Shown here in pieces: positions 1-4,928 of a stretch of 5,057 bases of DNA (position 1 is the first letter of the stretch; every line of letters begins with the position of its first letter). Source of the stretch: Pseudomonadota bacterium. Lineage in GTDB: Bacteria; Pseudomonadota; Alphaproteobacteria; Rhizobiales; Methyloligellaceae. The stretch lies in assembly GCA_022567275.1 (NCBI GenBank), contig JADFHH010000180.1, positions 1-5,057 of the forward strand. The letters are read 5' to 3'. The position numbers and the translations under genes were made by a program. The notes below the pieces were generated by a model. That model saw only the letters and a program-made list of their open reading frames with translations. It was not told where the DNA came from and ran no database searches.

Positions 1-26
1 CCTTTGGGGAAATTCCTTGTTCAATC

Positions 27-42
27 ATTCAAGTATTTGAAT
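27..42. promoter_or_regulatory. Palindromic operator, ATTC-N8-GAAT type (SqrR/BigR/SoxR-like ArsR repressor site)
   Basis: The sequence ATTCAAGTATTTGAAT is a perfect inverted repeat with 6-base arms around GTAT. It fits the ATTC-N8-GAAT pattern known for persulfide-sensing ArsR-family repressors such as SqrR and BigR, which release DNA when two cysteines form a polysulfide bridge. It lies about 87 bases upstream of a TusA-type sulfur-carrier gene, which is the right kind of target. I found no other ATTC-N8-GAAT copy in the window. No repressor gene is present here, so the regulator would have to be encoded elsewhere, perhaps just left of the window. The palindrome is seen directly; the binding protein is inferred. 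Confidence 0.6.
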
Positions 43-66
43 ATTCATCGATGACCGAAATATCAG
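37..66 (+). promoter_or_regulatory. Possible sigma70-type promoter for the tusA-like gene
   Basis: TTGAAT (37-42, four of six matches to TTGACA) is followed after 18 bases by TATCAG (61-66, four of six matches to TATAAT). The -35 element would be the right arm of the palindrome at 27-42, so a bound repressor would block polymerase. The matches are modest and other pairings are possible, for example TTGTTC at 17-22 as a -35. Confidence 0.3.
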
Positions 67-128
67 ATTGGCGACAATCCGATCCTCTGGTCGAGGGACC
101 ACCCAATAGACAAAGGAGACTTTTTACA

Positions 129-362
129 ATGATGATTGCGGACACGACGCTCGATGCAAAGGGCCTCAACTGCCCGTTTCCGATCCTTAAAGTAAAAGCA
201 GCAATCAAGGACGTTCCCTCGGGCGGGACGCTTGAGGTGCTGGCCACCGACCCGGGATCAGTTGCCGATTTAGACGCCTTTTGCCGTGCGACGGGACACG
301 AGCTTCTGGAATCCGGCGAGGATGACGGTGTCTACCGCTTCGTGATCAAGAGCAACTCCTGA
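129..362 (+). CDS. tusA: TusA-family sulfurtransferase (sulfur-carrier protein)
   Basis: This 77-residue cytoplasmic protein belongs to the TusA/SirA family of small carriers. They take sulfane sulfur as a persulfide on one cysteine and pass it on, to tRNA thiolation in enteric bacteria or to dissimilatory enzymes (Dsr, sHdr) in sulfur oxidisers. The family signature is near the N terminus: Cys15-Pro16-Phe17-Pro18, preceded by LDAKGLN and followed by ILKVK. The mid-region ATDPGSVADLDAFCRATGH is also typical, and the length matches the usual 75-80 residues. A longer reading from ATG 51 adds 26 residues without family character. The start at 129 has AAAGGAG (112-118) ten bases upstream; a second ATG follows at 132. 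The gene converges with the rhodanese-MBL gene, and 56 bases separate their ends. A persulfide-type operator lies upstream. Family assignment is secure; use of the symbol tusA for this paralogue, and its partner, is inference. Confidence 0.9.
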   Translation: MMIADTTLDAKGLNCPFPILKVKAAIKDVPSGGTLEVLATDPGSVADLDAFCRATGHELLESGEDDGVYRFVIKSNS

Positions 363-418
363 GGCAGTCCGGTACAGCTTTTTTCAGGGCTGGCGCAGAA
401 ACCGCGGAGACCTCAATC

Positions 419-1765
419 TCATTCAAATTCCATTGCCCTGTAGATCCGTCCCGCGTTCTGCCGGGCAAGAATCTCGAACGTATCGAGATGTTCAAACGCC
501 GATTGGTCGATTTTATAGGCGTCGATCAGCGTGCCTCCGTTATCGATCAGTTCGCGCAACTTTTGCCTCATATGAACAAGATAATCCTTGGTGTATTTCG
601 TGACCTCGGCCATGTCGGTCGGCCCGCCGTGACCGGGGATGACGTATTTGGCTTTCAGGGCCGCAAATTTTTCCCAAGTCTCAAGCCAGGCCCGCGTATC
701 GGTGTGTTCGAAGACCGGCAGCAGGCGCTGGTGAAAGGCCATGTCCCCGGTAATGATGAGGCTCTTCTCCGGCAGCCACACCATGATGTCTCCGGGGCTG
801 TGGGCGGGGCCCAGAGCGAGAAGTTCAATGCGCTCGCCGCCCAGTTCGATAACCATCTTGTCCTCGAAGGTCCGGTCCGGCTGGACCACCTGTGTGAGGA
901 ACATCTTGTCTCGTGTCCGCCGATAGCCACTCTCCATAAGGGCCGCCGCGTTTTCCTCGATCTCGTGCGCAGCATCGGCATGGGCGATGATCGGCACGCC
1001 CTGCTCCTTCCAGTAGTTGGAGCCGAGTACGGCATGACCCTGGCCATTTTCCAGAACCACATATTTGACCGGCTGGCCGGTTATTTTCTTGATTTCTTCA
1101 TGCAGGGATTTGGCAAGCAGATAGTTGGCGCCGGCATTGACCACCAGCACACCCTCGCTGGTGACGATAAATGACAGATTATTGTTGTGGCCGGAATTCT
1201 CATAGGTGGCCGGCGCCGTTGCACCGATGGCGGACCAGACGCCATCGATGACCTTTTGCGGCTTGGCATAGAGAAAAGTGTCGGGCTCCCTGTCGGCGAT
1301 CTCCAGCGGCAGTCCCGCCTTCTTCCAGGCAACAAAACCGTCAGAGTAATTTCTCACATTCGTGTAGCCCATTCGCTGGAGCGTTTCAGCCGCCAGCGGG
1401 CTGCGCTGATTGGTTCCGCAATAGACGACAATCGGGGCATCCTTGCCGGGGACGGCGTCGGTAACGCGATATTCGAGCCAGCCCCGGGGAATCACAATGT
1501 TTCGCTTGGCGCGGATCGTCCCTCCCGCGAGATAGGTCTCTCGCAGCGTCCGGACGTCAATAAGGTAGATGCCGGGATTGTTCTCAAGAAGCGTCTTCAA
1601 CTCCCCTGTGGAAATATTGGCGATGCGGCTGTTGACGTCCGCCAAAATCTGCTTTCCGGTCGTTATGCCGGCCGGGCTCGCCTGCAAGGCTCCCAAGGGG
1701 CATGAGATGAGAATCAAAAATGCCAGGGCGCCTGCAAGCCGTCCATCAAAACAGATACGATTCAT
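419..1765 (-). CDS. Exported rhodanese / metallo-beta-lactamase-fold fusion protein with degenerate metal site
   Basis: This 448-residue protein has three parts. Residues 1-29 form a Sec signal: the hydrophobic core lies around 10-21, with either a lipobox-like LISC ending at Cys22 or signal peptidase I cleavage after ALQA. A rhodanese domain spans about 45-155, with LIDVR (Asp70) and the active-site loop CGTNQRS starting at Cys116. An MBL-fold domain spans about 170-400. In the MBL half the HxHxDH ligand motif is replaced by NGQGHA (240-245), with only His244. The later ligands look intact: His322 in GPAHSPGD, Asp341 in TGDMAF and His379 in PGHGGP. The start is supported by GGGGAGGG just upstream of the ATG. 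Rhodanese domains move sulfane sulfur, and MBL partners in such fusions include persulfide dioxygenases (ETHE1, CstB) and SoxH-like hydrolases. The rhodanese-first order with a signal peptide differs from CstB. A periplasmic role in sulfur handling is likely, but the reaction is unknown. Confidence 0.87.
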   Translation of the reverse strand: MNRICFDGRLAGALAFLILISCPLGALQASPAGITTGKQILADVNSRIANISTGELKTLLENNPGIYLIDVRTLRETYLAGGTIRAKRNIVIPRGWLEYRVTDAVPGKDAPIVVYCGTNQRSPLAAETLQRMGYTNVRNYSDGFVAWKKAGLPLEIADREPDTFLYAKPQKVIDGVWSAIGATAPATYENSGHNNNLSFIVTSEGVLVVNAGANYLLAKSLHEEIKKITGQPVKYVVLENGQGHAVLGSNYWKEQGVPIIAHADAAHEIEENAAALMESGYRRTRDKMFLTQVVQPDRTFEDKMVIELGGERIELLALGPAHSPGDIMVWLPEKSLIITGDMAFHQRLLPVFEHTDTRAWLETWEKFAALKAKYVIPGHGGPTDMAEVTKYTKDYLVHMRQKLRELIDNGGTLIDAYKIDQSAFEHLDTFEILARQNAGRIYRAMEFE

Positions 1766-1781
1766 CTCTCCCTCCCCTCAT

Positions 1782-1805
1782 GCCGTTCCTGACGGCCGTT
1801 TTTCA
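1782..1805 (+). other. Small hairpin followed by seven Ts (weak terminator-like, + orientation)
   Basis: GCCGT (1782-1786) pairs with ACGGC (1792-1796) around TCCTG, and T7 follows at 1799-1805. In the + direction this resembles a weak intrinsic terminator, but no + gene ends here. On the minus strand it lies in the leader of the rhodanese-MBL gene, just before the ribosome site. It could stop antisense transcription or be chance. Confidence 0.2.
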
Positions 1806-1858
1806 CGTAAGTGGCGGGAGCGGCGGCTGGTAGCCGGAAACATGCACAGCCGCACATG

Positions 1859-1874
1859 ATTGTCGCGGGACAAT
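1859..1874. promoter_or_regulatory. Perfect palindrome ATTGTC-GCGG-GACAAT, possible Crp/Fnr-type operator
   Basis: This inverted repeat has 6-base arms and a 4-base centre. Its core TTGTC-N4-GACAA has the geometry of Crp/Fnr-family sites (TTGxx-N4-xxCAA), a group that includes the nitric-oxide regulators NnrR and Dnr. Its centre is about 101 bases upstream of the rhodanese-MBL start and lies downstream of the small exported protein gene, so it could control the former. Alternatively it is one stem of a transcription-end structure for the latter, though no T-run follows. The palindrome is certain; the regulator is a guess. Confidence 0.4.
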
Positions 1875-1880
1875 GGCCAC

Positions 1881-1903
1881 GGCATCAGCCTCGCTGACCG
1901 GCC
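1881..1903 (-). terminator. Hairpin beyond the small exported-protein gene, possible transcript end
   Basis: TCAGC (1885-1889) and GCTGA (1893-1897) form a perfect 5-bp stem with a 3-base loop. GGC (1881-1883) and GCC (1901-1903) can extend it with bulges. It begins a few bases past the stop codon of the minus-strand gene at 1910-2260. There is no T-run, so it is not a standard intrinsic terminator. Confidence 0.2.
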
Positions 1904-1909
1904 AGAACG

Positions 1910-2260
1910 TCAAAGTGGTTGGCGCAATGCCTCACTAAACTTCTGCATGAACCAGATCGCCGCAGGAACCAGTCGAGGGTTGCGCTGTCCGCCATCGGTG
2001 GACTCACTTGTTTTCTTATTCTGTCCAATCATTTCGTTGAGCATCCAGATCGGGCAGGGAACCGGCAACGTTTCGGGCTGCCTTGATACAAGGTTTGCCA
2101 CTTTAGCTGGAGTGGACGCCAAGATTACCGGGGTGTTTTTGTCATCGGAGAAAACCACCGTTGGGGCCTTGTTCGCGCTTGCCATACTCACAACGATCAC
2201 CATCGGCACGAGCAAAGCCGTGCCGAGCATAATGGCAAACCTGTGTTTGAAAATTTTCAT
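1910..2260 (-). CDS. Small exported protein of unknown function
   Basis: This 116-residue protein is not recognised. The N terminus is a clear Sec signal: basic MKIFKHR, a hydrophobic stretch to about residue 25, then ASA with likely cleavage after Ala29. The mature part of about 87 residues has one cysteine (Cys69 in PVPCPIW), two short hydrophobic patches around 70-79 and 98-105, and no haem-binding or metal motif. An in-frame extension upstream to 2404 reads through sequence of no protein character. The ATG at 2260 puts a signal peptide exactly at the start, although only a weak GAGA lies before it. The start overlaps by four bases (ATGA) the end of a small membrane ORF, which would allow coupled translation. 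The rhodanese-MBL gene follows 144 bases downstream on the same strand. A periplasmic location is well supported; function is unknown. Confidence 0.6.
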   Translation of the reverse strand: MKIFKHRFAIMLGTALLVPMVIVVSMASANKAPTVVFSDDKNTPVILASTPAKVANLVSRQPETLPVPCPIWMLNEMIGQNKKTSESTDGGQRNPRLVPAAIWFMQKFSEALRQPL

Positions 2261-2427
2261 AATTTTCTCATAAATTTGCACAGCTTGATGATCTTCCGAC
2301 CAACCATGATTGTCACAAAAATAACCGCAATGACAGCGAAAAAATAAGGCCTTCCGGACAACGGGATTCCGCATGCCTGGATCGGGATTGGCCAGCGCTG
2401 ACAATTAGCCGCGGCGTCCGGGATCAT
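2257..2427 (-). CDS. Doubtful small single-helix membrane ORF
   Basis: A 56-residue reading starts at ATG 2427, with a possible shorter TTG start at 2361. Its C-terminal half has one likely transmembrane helix (YFFAVIAVIFVTIMVG) followed by a basic tail (RKIIKLCKFMRKL). The stop overlaps the start of the exported-protein gene in an ATGA arrangement, as is common in coupled gene pairs. Against it: no ribosome site precedes ATG 2427, and the first half has no recognisable character. It may simply be the read-through tail of the degraded scfR frame, which stays open here. Confidence 0.25.
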   Translation of the reverse strand: MIPDAAANCQRWPIPIQACGIPLSGRPYFFAVIAVIFVTIMVGRKIIKLCKFMRKL

Positions 2428-2484
2428 TGCCGATGGGGCAAATTCCGGTTCCCGCCGCGAGCTTCGGTTGAGCTGCAATTCGGC

Positions 2485-2607
2485 GAAGGAAAACGGAACG
2501 AACCCGCGGTGTGTGTCGTTGACGGAGATGCGCCGGTTCAAGGGCGGGTAGGCGCGCTGGTGGCAATCCACACGCTCGCAAAGCCGGCAATTGATGCCGA
2601 TCGGCGT
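2485..2607 (-). pseudogene. C-terminal remnant of an ScfR-family XRE transcriptional regulator
   Basis: About 41 residues, from TPIGINC through the cysteine cluster CRLCERVDCHQR (C-x2-C-x4-C) to PPLNRR and GFVPFSF, match the C-terminal end I know from short-chain fatty acyl regulators of the XRE family (Pfam ScfRs, RamB-like). These proteins are roughly 450-500 residues, with an N-terminal helix-turn-helix that is missing here. Upstream in the same frame the family character stops, and in-frame stops occur at 2734-2736 and 2755-2757. The piece lies back to back with an isocitrate lyase fragment, a gene such regulators often control. I judge it a dead relic; a database search would settle the family name. 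Confidence 0.65.
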
Positions 2608-2616
2608 CACGCCGAG

Positions 2617-2835
2617 CGGGGCATGGCGGGTTACGTGGAGTTGCAACGGGCCGAATTCGCCAGCGAGGCCGACGGCTACACCGCCACCCGCCACCAGCGC
2701 GAGGTCGGCACCGGTTATTTCGACGCCGTGACACTAGCGCTTTCGGGGGGCAAGTCATCGACCATGGCGATGGGCAATTCCACCGAAACCGGCCAGTTCC
2801 ACGACCAGGGGCAAACGGCAGTGGCCGCCGAATGA
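2617..2835 (+). pseudogene. aceA: C-terminal remnant of isocitrate lyase
   Basis: The final 72 residues match the end of isocitrate lyase, the first enzyme of the glyoxylate bypass (isocitrate to glyoxylate plus succinate). Recognisable segments are MAGYVELQRAEFASEADGY, TATRHQREVGTGYFDAV, LSGGKSST and STETGQFH, followed by a short extra tail and a natural stop. The whole enzyme is about 430-530 residues; the catalytic loop with KKCGH and the metal-binding residues are absent. The reading frame does extend upstream to 2509, but that part lies antisense to the scfR remnant and is not lyase-like. The homology begins about ten bases after the scfR homology ends, so both genes lost their 5' parts in one event or a few. 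No enzyme activity can be expected. Confidence 0.75.
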
Positions 2836-2906
2836 CGCACACCGGCACGTAATCTAGCGCCTATCAACATAGTCTCTGATACAATGCGCTCGCTGGCACT
2901 CCGCGG

Positions 2907-2935
2907 TTGGAGTTATTCGACGCTTGTCATAATAT
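2907..2935 (+). promoter_or_regulatory. Possible sigma70-type promoter for the cytochrome c' operon
   Basis: TTGGAG (2907-2912) is followed after 17 bases by TAATAT (2930-2935); CATAAT (2928-2933) is an alternative -10 with shorter spacing. It lies about 58 bases before the cytochrome c' start, a plausible distance. Matches to consensus are only moderate. Confidence 0.3.
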
Positions 2936-2992
2936 GCAGAAAGCGTACTGCGAAGAGGATTGAATTTCACATTTCAAAAATGGGAGGAGCGC

Positions 2993-3460
2993 ATGAAAAA
3001 GTTCGCTGCATCGGCTTTTTTCATAAGCACCCTTGCTTTAGGCATGACCGTCGCGATGGCTGCAGAAGACCCGATCGCTTCACGGCAGGCGATCATGAAG
3101 ACCGTTGGCACGGCCACCAAGGCGTCGGCTCAGATGATCAAGGGGCAGGTCCCCTTTGATGCGATAAAGGCGGAACTCGCCATGCGCGCGTTAAATGCGG
3201 CGGCAATCAGCGTCGTGAAGTTTTTCCCCAAGGGCTCGGAAAAGGGTGGGGATACCCAGGCCTCTCCCAAAATTTGGCAAGACATGAAGGGCTTTCTCGC
3301 CGCCGCGAAAAGGCTGGAACAAGTTAGCGCGGTTGGAATCGAGGCTGTGAAAGGCGGTGAGAATCCTTTTGCCGAGGACGATTTCAAGGAAGTCTTCAAT
3401 GACCTTGTTAAGACCTGTAAGGGCTGCCACCAGGATTATCGGATCGAGAAACAGAAGTAA
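2993..3460 (+). CDS. Cytochrome c' (periplasmic)
   Basis: This 155-residue precursor has a signal peptide ending AMA with cleavage after Ala23, giving a mature protein of about 132 residues, the normal size for cytochrome c'. The family is a four-helix bundle with one covalently bound haem. The haem site is at the C terminus as expected: Cys142-Lys-Gly-Cys145-His146. The first helix carries the family pattern R-x3-MK (Arg31, Met35). Helix 3 (KIWQDMKGFLAAAKRLEQ) and the last helix (FKEVFNDLVKTCKGCH) fit as well. Cytochromes c' bind NO and CO at a five-coordinate haem and are linked to NO tolerance in several bacteria. The ATG at 2993 has GGGAGGAG immediately upstream (2982-2989). An in-frame ATG at 2960 would bury the signal peptide. 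A periplasmic rhodanese gene follows after 33 bases, so the two are probably co-transcribed. Confidence 0.92.
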   Translation: MKKFAASAFFISTLALGMTVAMAAEDPIASRQAIMKTVGTATKASAQMIKGQVPFDAIKAELAMRALNAAAISVVKFFPKGSEKGGDTQASPKIWQDMKGFLAAAKRLEQVSAVGIEAVKGGENPFAEDDFKEVFNDLVKTCKGCHQDYRIEKQK

Positions 3461-3493
3461 CCGGAGCCAGACAGACCAGCCTGGGGACCCACG

Positions 3494-3976
3494 ATGAGGT
3501 TATTTCTGTTTACCTGTGCGGTATTGTCCCTCGCCGTGTCGACTCTATTGGCCCAGCCGCGCGCCGGCAAATCACCAGAAGCTAATTTCAGCCCCATTGC
3601 GACTCTGGCGGTGCTGGGAGCAGAACAAGCATATGCGCGTTCGCTGGCACGCGAAATTCTGTTGATCGACATCCGCCATCCAGACGAGTGGGCCGAAACC
3701 GGGATAGCAACGACCGCTGTGCCGATCACGATGCATCAGGATATTTCTGTGTTCTTGAGAAAAATCCGGGAGGCCCAATCCGGCCATCCTGCAACTAGAC
3801 TGGCGCTGATTTGTGCACAGGGGGCCCGGTCCCGGTATATGCAGAGGTTTTTGTACCGGGTCGGATTTCGCAGTGTCATGGACGTTTCTGAAGGAATGAT
3901 TGGGGGCCCCGCCGGAAAGGGCTGGATCGCATCGAAGCTTCCTGTCCGTAAATGGATTCCGAACTCGAAAAGATAA
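3494..3976 (+). CDS. Periplasmic single-domain rhodanese-like sulfurtransferase
   Basis: This 160-residue protein has a Sec signal (MRLFLFTCAVLSLAVSTLLA, cleavage likely after Ala20) and one rhodanese domain over about 40-152. Typical elements are LLIDIRHPDEW (Asp59), LALICAQGARS with catalytic Cys107 and a loop closing at Arg112-Ser113, and a C-terminal MIGGPAGKGWIASKLPVRKW of the kind seen in exported rhodaneses. Such proteins hold sulfur as a cysteine persulfide and transfer it to cyanide, thiols or protein partners; the partner here is unknown. A weak GGGGA (3483-3487) precedes the ATG. The gene sits 33 bases after cytochrome c' and 43 before an NnrU-like fragment, all in one direction, so an operon is likely. 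It is a second exported rhodanese in the window besides the MBL fusion. The catalytic cysteine is intact, so it is probably active. Confidence 0.88.
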   Translation: MRLFLFTCAVLSLAVSTLLAQPRAGKSPEANFSPIATLAVLGAEQAYARSLAREILLIDIRHPDEWAETGIATTAVPITMHQDISVFLRKIREAQSGHPATRLALICAQGARSRYMQRFLYRVGFRSVMDVSEGMIGGPAGKGWIASKLPVRKWIPNSKR

Positions 3977-4019
3977 GCGGCACAAGCTCACCATACATCG
4001 CAGAGCGTTCAGGAAAAAA

Positions 4020-4235
4020 ATGACTGCATTCGACCATATCGTCTACGGGCTGCTTTGGCTGAGTTTCGGGGCCATCCATTCTCTGCTCGCGGGAAACCCG
4101 GTGAAAGACAGCTTGCCTTCCTTGTTCGGCCGCGGATATCGGCTCGCATATAATCTGTTCGCCGGCCTTCATATTGCGCTTGTCATCGTTGGCGGCGACG
4201 CATTCAATAACCACGCGATTGAGCCACGGCGGTGA
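4020..4235 (+). pseudogene. Truncated NnrU-like membrane protein
   Basis: The 71-residue reading starts at ATG 4020 with AGGA five bases upstream. Residues 1-59 look like the N-terminal part of the NnrU / isoprenylcysteine-methyltransferase-like membrane family. A first helix is VYGLLWLSFGAIHSLLA, followed by the characteristic HSLLA-x3-VK, FGRGYRLAYNLFA and a second helix HIALVIVGG. Full-length members have about 190-230 residues and five or so helices. Here the similarity ends near 4196 and an unrelated tail DAFNNHAIEPRR leads to a stop. No other + frame continues the family, so this is a breakpoint rather than a simple frameshift. NnrU is linked to nitric-oxide metabolism in denitrifiers, but the wider family is diverse. 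The gene was probably the third of an operon with cytochrome c' and rhodanese. The remnant could still be translated, but function is doubtful. Confidence 0.55.
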
Positions 4236-4350
4236 CCGCGAAATCGGCGACGGTGCGCACAACATAGCGCAGCGGGGTGACCAGCTTTACCCACAGGCTC
4301 AAGGGACCAGCAACATCGCCGTGAACTTTCTGGCCCAACGGTTTCAGCCT
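4204..4350 (-). pseudogene. Unidentified C-terminal gene remnant opposite the truncated NnrU-like gene
   Basis: On the minus strand a frame is open from two adjacent stop codons (TAA TAA) down to TGA at 4204-4206, giving 48 residues without an ATG start. The part GPLSLWVKLVTPLRYVV followed by RTVADFAVTAVAQSRGY looks like true protein, with GC-rich third positions (for example CGC ACC GTC GCC). I do not recognise the family. Its end meets the point where the NnrU similarity is lost, so two broken genes appear to be joined here. A real gene is not established. Confidence 0.3.
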
Positions 4351-4508
4351 TTATTAACCATAACGCAATACGCTTTCCAGCTAGCAAGAGCCTCATTTCA
4401 GCCGGGGCAAACATAAACAAATCCACCTCGCATTGGCACGGTTGAACGATAGCGGAACCAAGCGGTCTCACGTTAGATTTCAACAATGATGCCACTCAGG
4501 AGGCGCGC

Positions 4509-4928
4509 ATGACTGGAGCCTCCAAAAATATTGCATGGCTCTTGCGAACACTTAATTTTACATGGATTCTGTTTGTCCTGGTAGCAGCACTACCCTCTAT
4601 CGCACACGCCGGACATACCCTTACCGCGAGCGCGGGGACACCACAGTCGACGGCCATAAGTACCGTCTTCAGCACGGTGCTCGAGGTGACGTATACGGAT
4701 GGCGGCAATCCGGTTGAAGGGAAAGTTGTGACCTTTGCCGTGCCGGGTTCTGGCGCCAGTGCGACGCTTTCAGCTTCATCGGCGACTACCAATGCCGCGG
4801 GTGTGGCGTCGGTAACGGCGACGGCTAATGCGACGGTTGGCGCCTATGTTGTTACCGCCAGTGAGGAAAACGTGACGGATGTGACCTTGCGCCCTGACCA
4901 ACACCGCTGGTGCTGCGGCCAACCTTGA
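4509..4928 (+). CDS. Secreted Big-1 (bacterial Ig-like) repeat protein, first segment before a frameshift
   Basis: The start at 4509 has a perfect AGGAGG (4498-4503) five bases upstream. The 139-residue reading begins with a long signal peptide, with a hydrophobic core around 17-29 and AHA cleavage after Ala34. One Big-1-type Ig-like domain follows (about 36-125): LTASAGTPQSTAISTVF, then TDGGNPVEGKVVTFAVPGSG, ATTNAAGVASVTATANATVG and YVVTAS. Big-1 domains are beta-sandwich spacers in invasin/intimin-like adhesins and other surface proteins. The last 13 residues (from RPDQHRW on) are out of frame; the expected LTNTAGAAANLDA reads on in the next frame. The product as written would be a single exported Ig domain; intact, it would be a multi-repeat surface or secreted protein continuing past the window. 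The frameshift may be a real mutation or a sequencing error. Confidence 0.7.
   Translation: MTGASKNIAWLLRTLNFTWILFVLVAALPSIAHAGHTLTASAGTPQSTAISTVFSTVLEVTYTDGGNPVEGKVVTFAVPGSGASATLSASSATTNAAGVASVTATANATVGAYVVTASEENVTDVTLRPDQHRWCCGQP

Larger units (their letters stand above)
2261..2992. other. Gene-poor stretch holding relics of scfR and aceA
   Basis: This 730-base stretch separates the minus-strand exported-protein gene from the + strand cytochrome c' gene. It carries one doubtful membrane ORF (2257-2427), an scfR remnant (2485-2607), an aceA remnant (2617-2835) and the leader of the cytochrome c' gene with a possible promoter (2907-2935). Longer open frames across 2405-2848 on the minus strand and from 2509 on the + strand are overlaps of these relics. 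Confidence 0.5.

Noticed and set aside
8..16. Short palindrome GGAAATTCC at the left window edge
   Set aside because: Only four-base arms with no partner feature visible; not distinguishable from chance.
51..128. 26-residue N-terminal extension of the TusA-like protein from ATG 51
   Set aside because: It has no family character and makes the protein longer than typical TusA proteins. The ATG at 129 has the good AAAGGAG ribosome site.
488..1174. Long + strand open frame of 228 codons opposite the rhodanese-MBL gene
   Set aside because: Antisense to a clearly coding gene with conserved motifs. It has no family character or signal peptide and no good ribosome site; it is a by-product of GC-rich codon use on the other strand.
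2509..2616. N-terminal part of the + strand frame that contains the aceA remnant
   Set aside because: It is antisense to the scfR remnant and has no similarity to isocitrate lyase; the frame is open by chance up to ATG 2509.
2405..2848. Minus-strand frame of 147 codons rich in Arg and Pro
   Set aside because: It overlaps both the scfR remnant (different frame) and the aceA remnant (opposite strand). The Arg/Pro-rich composition is typical of a GC-rich wrong frame.
2960..2977. Inverted repeat TTGAA-N8-TTCAA in the cytochrome c' leader
   Set aside because: Short A/T-rich arms in reversed order compared with the ATTC-N8-GAAT operator, and located after the likely transcription start; easily a chance pairing.
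4169..4495. Minus-strand frame of 108 codons across the gap before the Big-1 gene
   Set aside because: Different frame from the better coding remnant at 4204-4350, with no recognisable domain; treated as chance. Apart from that remnant, 4236-4497 shows no gene or convincing promoter.
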